Positions 5,886 to 14,351 are shown, counted from the stretch's first letter. The stretch: 33,788 nucleotides of DNA from Desulfobacteraceae bacterium (GCA_003354055.1 PIVQ01000015.1:1-33788), one strand, 5' to 3'. Notes: a model not told the origin generated them from the sequence alone. Translations and numbers: made by a program.

Positions 5886-6695
5886 TTACTCCAACTCAGC
5901 CTTAAACTGACGGGTCATCAGCCGTTCATAAAGTGAAGGCCAGAACCTTGAGATGAGATACCCTAGTTTCCCGAAAAAGGTAAATACGAGCATTGGGCAT
6001 TCCTGTTCCGCCCCTCTTCTGATCCGGGCAGCCACAAACTCCGGGGTCTGCTGACTGCCGATACGGGTCTGTTCGTGGGTGGCGGCATTTCCGTCTCCCC
6101 CTAAAGCCCGGGTCTGAAGATTGGTCTTGATAAACCCCGGGCAGACGATCATCACATGAACCCCTTTATGGCGGAGTTCACATCTAAGGGAGGTAAAGAA
6201 TCCGTGCAGGGCATGCTTGGATGCGGCATAGCCGCAGCGCCCGAGTAAAGGAGCCACCCCTGCTATGGATTCATTTACAATTATGGCGCCTTGGTTCTCT
6301 ATCAGGCTCGGCAATGCCGCCCGGGTCATGTAGACGGAGCCGAAAAAGTTGACCGCCATTACCTTTTCAATCACAGACACCTGCGTGACCTCAAACAGAC
6401 TTCTCTGGGTGATACCGGCATTGTTGAACAGAAGATCAACAGCCCCAAAGTGCTCCAGGGTTTTGTCCACTGTTCTCTTGCAGGCCTGGTCATCTGTAAC
6501 ATCGCATTCAAGGGCAAGAACGGGAAAACCTTTGGATTCAAATTCTTCCCGGCGGGTTTTCAGCATGGGACCGTCCATGTCCACCATTACAATATTTGCC
6601 CCGGCCCCGGCAAACTCCAGGGCAGTGGCAAGACCTATGCCGGAGGCACCGCCGGTAATTAAAACGGTTTTACCCGAAAACTGCCTATCAGCCAC
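5886..6695 (-). CDS. SDR-family oxidoreductase (second)
   Basis: Short-chain dehydrogenase/reductase of about 269 residues: TGGASGIG NAD(P)-binding motif near the N-terminus, NNAG in the middle and YAASK carrying the catalytic Tyr and Lys, with an upstream conserved Ser (NESIAG). It oxidises or reduces a hydroxyl/keto group with a nicotinamide cofactor; the substrate is unknown. The C-terminus is extended and hydrophobic (MLVFTFFGKLGYLISRFW), suggesting membrane contact. I chose the GTG at 6695. It is preceded by GGGGAGG with good spacing and overlaps the transporter stop (GTGGCTGA), showing translational coupling. Longer upstream frames overlap the transporter without a ribosome site. Last gene of the operon. 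Confidence 0.88.
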   Translation of the reverse strand: MADRQFSGKTVLITGGASGIGLATALEFAGAGANIVMVDMDGPMLKTRREEFESKGFPVLALECDVTDDQACKRTVDKTLEHFGAVDLLFNNAGITQRSLFEVTQVSVIEKVMAVNFFGSVYMTRAALPSLIENQGAIIVNESIAGVAPLLGRCGYAASKHALHGFFTSLRCELRHKGVHVMIVCPGFIKTNLQTRALGGDGNAATHEQTRIGSQQTPEFVAARIRRGAEQECPMLVFTFFGKLGYLISRFWPSLYERLMTRQFKAELE

Positions 6696-7614
6696 AGACC
6701 ACCTCCCCGGGCTGTCCCTTGATCCTGCTGAAGTAAAAGGCCGTGACAAGACCGGAAATAATGTGCCAGATTCCCCACCAGGCCACCAGGATAGCCATGC
6801 CGCCTAGACCGTTGAAGAAATTGAAGACCAGAATCAGGCCAAGAGCAGAATTCTGAATCCCGACTTCCACACAGACCGCCCGGCAATCCGCTTCAGGCAG
6901 TCCGAAAAGCCTTCCGGACCAATACCCGATATTCAGGGCCAGGGCATTGTGGAGCAGGACCGCAAACACAACCATGCCAACATAGGCCAGGAAGTGCTGC
7001 CAGTTCGCAGCCAGAGCGCCACAGACAATCACAATGAAAAACACCAGGGAAAAAATCTTAAACGGCTTTCTGACCTTTTCAGCCAGGGTTGGAAAATATC
7101 TGCCCATGCTCATGCCAAGGATAAGCGGAATGCCTAAGATGATGAACACGGTAATAAAGACATCTATAGGATTGAGATGTACCTGTTTGAGAATAGGTGC
7201 GGTGGATGGATTCAGCCCTCCCCAGAAGGAAATATTCAAAGGGGTCATCACAATAGCAACCACGGTGGATACTGCCGTCATACTGATGGACACGGCAGAA
7301 TTCCCCTTTGATAAATATGTGATGATATTGGACAGGTTTCCTCCCGGGCAGGCTGCCACCAGCATCATGCCTAAGGCAATGGAGGGAAAGGGCTTGAGGA
7401 TCATCACGAGCAGAAAGGTAAATGCCGGCAACAGAAGAAATTGTGCCACAAGCCCAATGGCAGGCGCCTTTGGGCTTGCGATGATCCGTTTAAAATCTTC
7501 AAAACGTAAGTCTAAGGCAACGCCGAGCATCATCAGGCCGATGGCCCCGTTAATGATGGCAATACCTGTCGGGTTGAAATTCAAGTGTACCTGGTCAAGT
7601 GTTACTGGATCCAT
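6688..7614 (-). CDS. Bile acid:sodium symporter-family transporter
   Basis: Inner-membrane protein of 308 residues with about nine to ten hydrophobic helices. It shows the two family signatures around the sodium/substrate site: ACPGGNLSN near residue 88 and EVGIQNSALG near 251. Family members (BASS, SBF, PF01758) use a sodium gradient to import organic anions such as bile acids, pyruvate or 2-keto acids. Here the neighbouring dehydrogenases and thiamine-diphosphate enzyme suggest it imports the substrate of that pathway; the substrate is unknown. GAGAGGAC precedes the ATG. Its last codons overlap the start of the downstream SDR. Confidence 0.88.
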   Translation of the reverse strand: MDPVTLDQVHLNFNPTGIAIINGAIGLMMLGVALDLRFEDFKRIIASPKAPAIGLVAQFLLLPAFTFLLVMILKPFPSIALGMMLVAACPGGNLSNIITYLSKGNSAVSISMTAVSTVVAIVMTPLNISFWGGLNPSTAPILKQVHLNPIDVFITVFIILGIPLILGMSMGRYFPTLAEKVRKPFKIFSLVFFIVIVCGALAANWQHFLAYVGMVVFAVLLHNALALNIGYWSGRLFGLPEADCRAVCVEVGIQNSALGLILVFNFFNGLGGMAILVAWWGIWHIISGLVTAFYFSRIKGQPGEVVCG

Positions 7615-7671
7615 GTCCTCTCACCTTTCCGGCCTGATCGACCGGCCTTATGTTCTGAAGATTTTAAAGTT

Positions 7672-9360
7672 TTAGGCTTTGTACGCTCCTATATTGGCCA
7701 GGGCCATGGAGGCCGGGCTGACGGTTGTGGGGTCTGTCATCACATTGATGCAGCAGACTTTTCCTGAGGCGAATGCATCTTCCAGGGCAGGCCTGATATC
7801 CTTTGGATCTTCCACAAAATACCCCTTACCGCCGATGGCTTCCACCATTTTATGGTAATCCACTCGACCGATATAGGTGCCGTCTTCAATGGCATGGCCG
7901 ATGCGGATCTCCTGGCTGTGGCGGATCATGCCCCAGCCAAGATCATTGGAGATCACCACCACGATGGGCTTATTTTTCCGGATGGCGGTTTCAAATTCCA
8001 TGAAGTTGAAGCCCACGGACCCGTCTCCGGTCATGAGGCAGACCCGCTTATCCGGATTCATCAGTTTGGCTGCATTGGCATAGGGAAGCCCCACTGCCAG
8101 GGAACCGAAGATACCGTAGTCCAGATAGACTCCCGGCACCTTTAATGTCCGGGTCATGCCAAGCCAGGTTGTGGTATCTCCGCCGTCTGCCACAACGATG
8201 TCATCTTCCCGGTCCAGAAACTGGTTGATCTCCTGGGCCAGACGCATTGGGTGGATGGGGATATTTTCCGAGGCCCAGTCATTTTTGGCCATGGACTTGC
8301 CCTCTTCATGGGCGGTGTTGAGTTTTTCAATCCATGGGGTGAATTTGTCTTTCAGGCTCTTGCCGGTCTCTTTCAAACGGGTGTTACACTGTGAAAGAAA
8401 GCCTTTGATATCGGAAACAACAGGCAAATCAACGGTTCTGTTCCTGCCGATCTCATCGGGCTGAATATCCACCTGTGCGATTTTTGCCGCCGGATTAAAT
8501 ATGTCACCAAACAGATAGTAGAGAGAAATCCGGGTCCCCAGTACAATAACCAGGTCCGTCTCAAGATAGGCGGCAAACCCACCGCCGGGACGGATGGCAA
8601 GCGCCCCTTCAAAACAGAGGGGATGTTCATCGGAAAGCACCCCCCTGCCTGATAAACTTGTAAAAAGCGGAATGCCCGTGGCTTCAATAAAGGTTTTAAG
8701 TTCTTCTTCGGCATGGGACTGCCAGGCACCTGTACCGGCGATGACCAAGGGTTTTTCCGCCCCCTCAATCATATCCAGTAAGGCTGCGGCTTTATCAGGA
8801 TCAGCCGGATTGGATACAACAGTGGTATTTGTCTGACGGACCGCAGCCATATCCACCGGCATGTTGAGCACATCAATGGGGAATTCAAGGTAGACTGGCC
8901 CGGGTCTGCCGCTCTCGGCAATACGGAATGCCATATCCACATACTCATTCACCCGTTCGGCCTTCATGCAGACCAGGGCTTTTTTTACCATGGGTTTGAT
9001 GACTTCGGCCTGGGGCATATCCTGAAGATCTAAGCGTTCTTTATTGTCCAGGCCCACACAGCCTGCAATCAGTACCAGAGGTGTGTTGGAGAAATGGGCG
9101 GATGCCACACCTGTAAGGGCGTTTGTAAAGCCCGGGCCCGCTGTGACCATGGCGACCCCGGCCTTCCGATTCATCTTGCCGTAGGCCTCTGCCATGAACA
9201 GGGCGGACTGTTCATGGCGGGTATCGTAGATTTTAACCTCGGATCCTTCCAGATGCTGGTAAATTGGGGTGATATGCCCGCCGCTCAACGAAAAGATATA
9301 GTCAATATTCCTGTTGATTAATGCCTTAGCTGCCAGTTCTGCACCGGTAATGGTTTCCAT
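7672..9360 (-). CDS. Thiamine-diphosphate-dependent enzyme (ALS-like fold)
   Basis: Encodes 562 residues in the order N-terminal TPP-PYR domain (1-170), central Rossmann-like domain (about 190-325), and C-terminal TPP-PP domain (about 370-555). The catalytic Glu is E50 (in DTRHEQ), and the diphosphate/metal motif is GDGS at 445-448 with N472. This is the fold of acetolactate synthase, oxalyl-CoA decarboxylase and 2-hydroxyacyl-CoA lyase, all acting on C-C bonds next to a carbonyl. No paired regulatory subunit gene is present and the context is not branched-chain amino acid synthesis, so a lyase/carboligase in a degradative pathway is more likely. AAAGGAG precedes the ATG. It lies between the first SDR and the transporter, same operon. 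Confidence 0.85.
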   Translation of the reverse strand: METITGAELAAKALINRNIDYIFSLSGGHITPIYQHLEGSEVKIYDTRHEQSALFMAEAYGKMNRKAGVAMVTAGPGFTNALTGVASAHFSNTPLVLIAGCVGLDNKERLDLQDMPQAEVIKPMVKKALVCMKAERVNEYVDMAFRIAESGRPGPVYLEFPIDVLNMPVDMAAVRQTNTTVVSNPADPDKAAALLDMIEGAEKPLVIAGTGAWQSHAEEELKTFIEATGIPLFTSLSGRGVLSDEHPLCFEGALAIRPGGGFAAYLETDLVIVLGTRISLYYLFGDIFNPAAKIAQVDIQPDEIGRNRTVDLPVVSDIKGFLSQCNTRLKETGKSLKDKFTPWIEKLNTAHEEGKSMAKNDWASENIPIHPMRLAQEINQFLDREDDIVVADGGDTTTWLGMTRTLKVPGVYLDYGIFGSLAVGLPYANAAKLMNPDKRVCLMTGDGSVGFNFMEFETAIRKNKPIVVVISNDLGWGMIRHSQEIRIGHAIEDGTYIGRVDYHKMVEAIGGKGYFVEDPKDIRPALEDAFASGKVCCINVMTDPTTVSPASMALANIGAYKA

Positions 9361-9402
9361 ACCCGCTCCTTTATGATGTTTATTTGCTTTGGTTTTCCTT
9401 TT

Positions 9403-10236
9403 CTATAACTCCATCAACTGGCCGCCGCAGATGTTCAGGGCCTGACCCGTAACATAAGACGAGGCATCTGACGCCAGAAATGCTGCCATGTCAGCCACTT
9501 CATCCGGGGTTCCGATCCGTCCCAGAGGAATGGTCTCGCACATTTTGCGTTCCTGTTCTTCTACTGTGGAGTTGAGGAACTGTGCCTCCAGTCCGAACCG
9601 CCAGCGTTCAAGGTCGGTCATGATCTGGCCCGGGCAAATGGCATTGACCCGGATCTTAAGGCCGGACAACTCTCTGGCCATGACCTTTGTCAGCATGATC
9701 ACCCCGGCCTTTGATACGGCATAGGCCCCGTTGAACAACGGCGGCACCTTACCGGCTCTGGATGCGGTATTGATAATATTGCCGCCATTTTCCTGCATCA
9801 GGGGAACCATGGCCTTGGACACCCTGAATACGCCGTGAAGATTCACATCAACCGTCCGTACCCAGGCTTCCTCGTCATAGGTATGCACCCCGTTGGGTAC
9901 GCCGAAGGTAGCGCCTGCATTGTTACAGAGGATATCCACCCGGCCGAATTCTTCTTTTACCGTTTCAGCCATGGCCTGAACCAGTTCAGTACTTGTCACA
10001 TCCAGATTGACGGCCAGGGTTCTTACGCCAAATTCCGAAGACAGTTCAGTCGCAATCGCATCCATCTCTTCACTGGTCCCCGTCCCTACATCTGCATCAA
10101 AGTCCTCAGCCATGCCAAAATCGGCAATAACCACATTAGCCCCCTCGGATGCAAATTTTCTGGCCATTGCATAACCGATACCTGTTTTCTTGCCGGATCC
10201 GGTGATCACTGCAATTTTATCTGTTAATGCTGTCAT
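9403..10236 (-). CDS. SDR-family oxidoreductase (first)
   Basis: Classical short-chain dehydrogenase of 277 residues: cofactor motif TGSGKKTGIG near residue 12, NNAG near residue 106, catalytic Ser region (NTASRAG) and YAVSK, with a C-terminal SYVTGQALNICGG typical of FabG-like enzymes. An Asp after the second strand (IADFG) favours NAD over NADP, a family-level inference. It would interconvert a hydroxyl and a keto group on the pathway substrate. GGGAGG precedes the ATG. It is the first structural gene after the regulator and is 42 nt ahead of the thiamine-diphosphate enzyme gene. Confidence 0.9.
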   Translation of the reverse strand: MTALTDKIAVITGSGKKTGIGYAMARKFASEGANVVIADFGMAEDFDADVGTGTSEEMDAIATELSSEFGVRTLAVNLDVTSTELVQAMAETVKEEFGRVDILCNNAGATFGVPNGVHTYDEEAWVRTVDVNLHGVFRVSKAMVPLMQENGGNIINTASRAGKVPPLFNGAYAVSKAGVIMLTKVMARELSGLKIRVNAICPGQIMTDLERWRFGLEAQFLNSTVEEQERKMCETIPLGRIGTPDEVADMAAFLASDASSYVTGQALNICGGQLMEL

Positions 10237-10273
10237 TTATCCTCCCGTACAATAAATAGTGTTCTTTGGAATA

Positions 10274-10828
10274 TTAATCCCAGATAATGGATTGAATCAA
10301 TTTGTCCACACTATAGTCATAAATCTCTTTATGGGCCTGGTTCTGAAGGGTGGTCTGTTCCAGTTTTTTAAATTGAATCAGACCATGAATGGTTCCCCAG
10401 AACATAATGGAAAACTTGACAGGATCTTTTTCCATAAAAAAACCGGCATCATTGCCGGCTGTAATAATTTCCTGGATAACTGTCAGAATCTTGGTGCCTG
10501 ACATATCAACCTGTTCTTTTTTATCCGCCTCAAAAAATACCTTGGGCGATGAAAGAAAATAATTAATGATATTATAGTATTCGGTATGGGTTTCCGTGAA
10601 TTCGTAATAGGCCCGGGCAATCTGCCGCAGCTTATCGTCAGGCTCAATGGCCGATGCTGAAATCTTGCTGATGATGGTATGCAGCACCAAGATGCCCTCC
10701 TGCTGAAGGGCGATGAAAATATCTTCCTTATTCTTGTAGTGAAAATAGATGGTGCCCACACCCAGCTCAGCAACCTTTGCAATCCTGCTGATGGAGATCT
10801 TTTCAATCCCCTGGGAAAAAAGAAGCAT
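10274..10828 (-). CDS. TetR/AcrR-family regulator, 5' end apparently frameshifted
   Basis: The frame from ATG 10828 gives 184 residues. It shows the recognition part of a TetR helix-turn-helix (ISRIAKVAELGVGTIYFHYKN follows the family pattern) and an all-helical ligand-binding C-terminus. The first DNA-binding helix is missing from this start: the same frame continues upstream without a stop through codons for RRSQILDAAR, but with no ATG, GTG or TTG. A strong AGGAGG (10901-10906) and ATG (10894-10896) lie just upstream in another frame that stops at the third codon; one extra G in the GGGG run would join them. So the gene is either frameshifted, a sequence error, or expressed unusually. It probably represses the operon 10236-5886. 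Confidence 0.75.
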   Translation of the reverse strand: MLLFSQGIEKISISRIAKVAELGVGTIYFHYKNKEDIFIALQQEGILVLHTIISKISASAIEPDDKLRQIARAYYEFTETHTEYYNIINYFLSSPKVFFEADKKEQVDMSGTKILTVIQEIITAGNDAGFFMEKDPVKFSIMFWGTIHGLIQFKKLEQTTLQNQAHKEIYDYSVDKLIQSIIWD

Positions 10829-10942
10829 TCTGGCAGCATCCAGAATCTGACTTCGCCGGATCTGTTTTTCTTTGAGTTTTCGTTCCCTTACCCCATGAAG
10901 CCTCCTTTACTGAAAAGACAGATTGATCTCGAACAATAATCT

Positions 10943-10965
10943 TTTTTCGAACGTCATTCGAAAAA
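10943..10965. promoter_or_regulatory. Candidate TetR-family operator
   Basis: A perfect inverted repeat: TTTTTCGAA (10943-10951), spacer CGTCA, TTCGAAAAA (10957-10965). It lies 47 nt upstream of the regulator's ATG at 10896 and just downstream of the predicted promoter, where binding would block transcription. Further TCGA words occur on both sides. Autorepression is typical of the family; the site itself is inferred. Confidence 0.5.
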
Positions 10966-10977
10966 TGACTGAATTGA

Positions 10978-11006
10978 ATTTAGTATTCGAGCATAGTTCT
11001 TGTCAA
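10978..11006 (-). promoter_or_regulatory. Predicted promoter of the TetR-led operon
   Basis: On the minus strand a perfect -35 hexamer TTGACA (11001-11006) is followed after 17 nt by CTAAAT (10978-10983), a weak -10. A start near 10970 would place the palindrome 10943-10965 within the first transcribed bases. No other gene lies between this point and the terminator at 11094. Confidence 0.4.
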
Positions 11007-11093
11007 GGCTTTTTTATTTTAACTGCCAAACACTATAAAACAAAGAATTCCCATATTTTTAGATATAGGAATTCAAACTCCTGCCACAATAAA

Positions 11094-11122
11094 AATGCCA
11101 CTGGTAAATTACCAGTGGCATT
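11094..11122 (-). terminator. Intrinsic terminator of the exopolysaccharide operon
   Basis: AATGCCACTGGTAA (11094-11107) and TTACCAGTGGCATT (11109-11122) are perfect complements. On the minus strand the hairpin is followed by TTTTTATTG. It lies 28 nt after the last gene of the operon (11150) and separates it from the TetR-led operon. Confidence 0.85.
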
Positions 11123-11149
11123 CAGTGCTTGCAAATTTTTAGCAGAATA

Positions 11150-11548
11150 TTATCTTTTTAAAAATCTTCTCCCAGGTCCCATGAAAAAAACAGTTCCCAA
11201 TACCGCACCTGCAGTATTTAAAAGGATGTCGTAAAAGTCAGAATCCCTACCCCTGACAAACCCTTGATGGATCTCATCAAAACAGCCAAACGCAATGGTT
11301 AAAAGCAGACTGAAACACACCATTTGATGTACTGGAAACCGGGCCACATTAAAAAATTTCAGCCAGAAAAACACCAGCAATCCATAGACGGGTATATGGC
11401 CTACATTCTGGGTGACAGGGTTGAGGTTGGTGATGACCTGGATATTCCCTGCACCGCCATCCGTGGGGATGGAAGATTGAACGGAAATGGCAGCCATGAT
11501 TAAAACCGGTACTGCCAGTGTTTTTAGCAAATCTTTAGTTGGAACCAT
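11150..11548 (-). CDS. VanZ-like membrane protein
   Basis: Encodes 132 residues with four hydrophobic segments and the VanZ-family hallmarks: a polar N-terminal loop with the periplasmic-facing KxxHxxxY-like region (VGHIPVYGLL), and the late motif DEIHQGFVRGRDSDFYDILLNTAGAVLG split around residues 90-118. Family members are small inner-membrane proteins; VanZ raises teicoplanin resistance by an unknown mechanism, and relatives often sit at the ends of polysaccharide or exosortase loci. It is the last gene before the operon terminator, 28 nt after the CapK-like gene. The start ATG at 11548 has only a weak ribosome site. Role here is unknown. Confidence 0.85.
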   Translation of the reverse strand: MVPTKDLLKTLAVPVLIMAAISVQSSIPTDGGAGNIQVITNLNPVTQNVGHIPVYGLLVFFWLKFFNVARFPVHQMVCFSLLLTIAFGCFDEIHQGFVRGRDSDFYDILLNTAGAVLGTVFFMGPGRRFLKR

Positions 11549-11575
11549 GGTATAGAATCATCTTTTTTCTGGTTA

Positions 11576-12964
11576 TTAATTTCTTATATTATTAACAACA
11601 GCCCGAAATTTTCCAGACTTTGTTCTTGGAATTTTAGTGACAAATTCTATTTTAAAATCTACCTCCTCCCCCATCCTCTTTATCAATTCTTTGACAATAA
11701 ATTCGCCATGTTCCTTTTTATAACGACGATCTTTCACAATTTTGATAGTTATAGTATTCTTGACGTATTGAACAATTTGGGCTTCTTTTATACTACTCGC
11801 GACTCCCTTAAATACAGGGTCAAGCCGCCCGATAAACCTCCCATCGGGTGTAATCAGAACATCATCTACCCTGCCGACAATCTTTTCCAATACTGGGAAA
11901 TGCAAACCACACTCACATTTTTTCGAACTCAATGCACCCAAATCACCAATTTTGTATCTTATCAACGGCATCGCATAATTGGTAAAACCCGTGCACACGA
12001 TTTCACCGATGGCCCCATCAGGAACAACTTGACCTTTTTTATCAACCACCTCCAGCAACCCATACTCCGGATTCACATGGTAGTTACCAAATCTACACTG
12101 ACTAACAAATACGGCCTGCTCTGTACAACCATATTGATCAAACACAGGGCATCCAAACGCACTTTCAATTTTGTTTCTCTGATGATCAAACAATGTCTCT
12201 GCAGAGGTAATGATTGCTTTTGGTTTAATGGAAGTAATATTATTTTCAATACAATAATCAGCTACGGCATTGATACTAGATGGATAACTATCAATGAAAA
12301 CCGGCTGCAATTCAATTAATCGATTGACATAGAATTTTAAATTCGCATCACTCAGATGGTATGAAGAAAAAAGGGTATTATTTACCACCATATTTTTTCT
12401 CCAAAATGGTGGTTTTGTTTGATTGGGAGAAACTATTGTACGTCCTGCGAACGTTGCACTTCTCACACGCATCCCTTCAACACCGGCCCATTTTTTGGAT
12501 CGGGAGAAAAATGCGTAATTTAATTTCCTTGCTTTGGGAGTTACGAAAACAGTCAGCGGGGTTCCTGTGGTCCCACTTGTATTTAATCTTATCAATTTGG
12601 ATCTACTATAAAATTCGGAAATAAATCTTTTTGAATCCGAGCGCACTATAGACTTGTTAAGTAACGGTAAGCCAAGTAGAAGATCCTGCCACCTTTCATT
12701 TTTGATCTCACTATCAAATCCAAATTCTTCTCTATAATAAGGTACATATTTGCAAGCATGGATCAATAGTTTCTTAAACAGTTCACCCTGCAACTTTTCC
12801 AATTCTTTTCCATTATACAATTCTGATCTAAGCAAATTGGAATAATATTGTTTCCATGCCCCTCCATATCGTTCCCGATAAAGGCTAATCCCATAGAGAG
12901 AGCAAAGAATATTTTGAAGAAAAATTGGTGAATGAAAATAGCTTTTTTCAATTAAATTTTTCAT
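11576..12964 (-). CDS. CapK/PaaK-like adenylate-forming protein
   Basis: Encodes 462 residues of the phenylacetate-CoA ligase/CapK branch of adenylate-forming enzymes. The P-loop-like ATP motif NTSGTTGTPL lies near residue 128, YGCTEQA in the middle, then a GEIVCTGFTNYAMPLIRYKIGDLG region and a GRVDD segment. A C-terminal lid domain ends with a Lys-containing RTKSGKFR that matches the usual catalytic lysine loop. A CxCG pair (SSKKCECGLHFP) suggests a metal or structural site. Homologues in capsule loci are thought to activate an acyl or amino acid group for transfer to the glycan, but the substrate is unknown. It is the penultimate gene of the operon. Confidence 0.83.
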   Translation of the reverse strand: MKNLIEKSYFHSPIFLQNILCSLYGISLYRERYGGAWKQYYSNLLRSELYNGKELEKLQGELFKKLLIHACKYVPYYREEFGFDSEIKNERWQDLLLGLPLLNKSIVRSDSKRFISEFYSRSKLIRLNTSGTTGTPLTVFVTPKARKLNYAFFSRSKKWAGVEGMRVRSATFAGRTIVSPNQTKPPFWRKNMVVNNTLFSSYHLSDANLKFYVNRLIELQPVFIDSYPSSINAVADYCIENNITSIKPKAIITSAETLFDHQRNKIESAFGCPVFDQYGCTEQAVFVSQCRFGNYHVNPEYGLLEVVDKKGQVVPDGAIGEIVCTGFTNYAMPLIRYKIGDLGALSSKKCECGLHFPVLEKIVGRVDDVLITPDGRFIGRLDPVFKGVASSIKEAQIVQYVKNTITIKIVKDRRYKKEHGEFIVKELIKRMGEEVDFKIEFVTKIPRTKSGKFRAVVNNIRN

Positions 12965-13008
12965 ATCGGCAATTTCCCAGGCAATCAGATTAAAAACCTT
13001 ATCTATAT

Positions 13009-14232
13009 TTAACCGCGAATTGTCCTCTTATATGCTGTTACCAGTTTCTTTCCAATTGCCTTAAAATCATAGTTATCCTGGGCAAAACTTCGACCGGAAG
13101 AGGATAGGTCATTCCATAATTTTTGGTCATCAAAAAGCCGGGTTATTTGTCTGACAAACTCAGCAGGGGTCTTTGCTATAAGAACATGCTTTCCGGGCTG
13201 CACATCAATACCCTCTATTGCTACGGGATGTGCAACTATCGGCTTTGCCATTGACAGGGCATCTAAAATTTTTAGTTTTGTCCCTCCGCCATCACTGATT
13301 GGACAAATATAGACATCTGCCCTGTTAAAATAAGGACGAACGTCATCAACAAACCCTGTTACTTTGAAGTTTTGATCGTTTTTAGAAATTACTACAAGTT
13401 CATCCGGAGGATTGTGCCCAATCACCGTTGCTTTTACATCATCAAACTCCATTTTTAATAAAGGCCATACTTTTCGAGCAAAAAATATCATTGCACTGCG
13501 GTTTGGATACCACCCCATTCCTCCAGCAAAAATTAAACTCTTAGAACCAAATAGAGTTTTTTGGGGCTTAAAGTAATCTGTATCAACCCCGTTTTCAATT
13601 ACATCCACGAGCAAATCCGGTATGGAACGCCTTAATCTGTCTCTATCCAAGGCTGAAACCGTCAAATTCAAGTCAAATTTTGAGCACATTTTATTTTCAT
13701 ATCTCTCAAGTTTCCATGCCTCTAAATAAAAATAGGCTTTTAAAGCCGGATTATTTTCTACCTGTGCTCTCCTCCACATCATTTGGGATTCAATATTATG
13801 ATGATTCAATATTTTCTTTATTCCTGGTTCTGTTTCGATATAGTATTCCCCAAGATCAATTGAATCAAAATGAACCAGGTCAATATCATGAATATCCTGC
13901 ATGTTTCTTACTGCATTCCTGACTTCTGGGAAAACCCTCCATTTTGCTGTATAGGGTAACTTTGAAAAAAGCGTTTTAAAAGCTGTAAATTTATTATTTT
14001 CCTCGGGGAATAAAAACTCTACTTTACAGCAAATTTTTTCTAATTCCCGACGGGCTTCATTCAAATCTGTCCCCATGGACAAAAGCTGCTTCTTCTGGGC
14101 GATGGACAGCAGATAAATATCCACTTTCTTGGCAGCTTCTTTAATTAAATTATAACTTCGTTGTAAAACACCACCTTTAGGCGGGTATGGGATAAGATGT
14201 GACAACCAGAGAATTTTCAAATTTCGTTTCAT
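13009..14232 (-). CDS. GT4-type glycosyltransferase, EpsH1/PEP-CTERM stp1-like
   Basis: Encodes 407 residues with a two-domain GT-B fold. The N-terminus LKILWLSHLIPYPPKGG is typical of the sugar transferases found in exosortase/EpsH1 loci (the stp1 group, TIGR03087). The nucleotide-sugar half carries the Gly-rich segment ISDGGGTKLKILDALSM and PIVAHPVAIEGID. It is a cytoplasmic or membrane-associated enzyme adding one sugar to the lipid-linked repeat unit; donor and acceptor are not evident. AGAGG precedes the ATG. A 120-nt gap with a long hairpin separates it from the upstream transferase gene. Confidence 0.88.
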   Translation of the reverse strand: MKRNLKILWLSHLIPYPPKGGVLQRSYNLIKEAAKKVDIYLLSIAQKKQLLSMGTDLNEARRELEKICCKVEFLFPEENNKFTAFKTLFSKLPYTAKWRVFPEVRNAVRNMQDIHDIDLVHFDSIDLGEYYIETEPGIKKILNHHNIESQMMWRRAQVENNPALKAYFYLEAWKLERYENKMCSKFDLNLTVSALDRDRLRRSIPDLLVDVIENGVDTDYFKPQKTLFGSKSLIFAGGMGWYPNRSAMIFFARKVWPLLKMEFDDVKATVIGHNPPDELVVISKNDQNFKVTGFVDDVRPYFNRADVYICPISDGGGTKLKILDALSMAKPIVAHPVAIEGIDVQPGKHVLIAKTPAEFVRQITRLFDDQKLWNDLSSSGRSFAQDNYDFKAIGKKLVTAYKRTIRG

Positions 14233-14264
14233 TTTCCTCTATAAATCGACTAAGGATCGGCTCC

Positions 14265-14341
14265 AAAATTACTTGATCTTTTGTTTTCAAAATACCCAGT
14301 CTTTTAAGGGGTTTTGGAAACAATTTAGATCAAGTTATTTT
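14265..14341. repeat. 77-nt hairpin in the operon gap
   Basis: AAAATTACTTGATCT (14265-14279) and AGATCAAGTTATTTT (14327-14341) are complementary but for one pair, and the enclosed sequence folds again (TTTTCAAAA-ta-CCC against GGGG-TTTTGGAAA). It fills the only gap above 100 nt within the 13,009-17,900 gene run. No T-run follows on the minus strand, so mRNA processing, stability or attenuation is more likely than simple termination. Confidence 0.5.
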
Positions 14342-14351
14342 GTAACGATTC

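Noticed and set aside
7034..7675. 213-codon plus-strand frame opposite the transporter
   Set aside because: It is the antisense of a gene with intact family motifs; the peptide has no recognisable domain and no ribosome site.
11708..12319. 203-codon plus-strand frame opposite the CapK-like gene
   Set aside because: No domain pattern, and the opposite strand carries a complete adenylate-forming enzyme.
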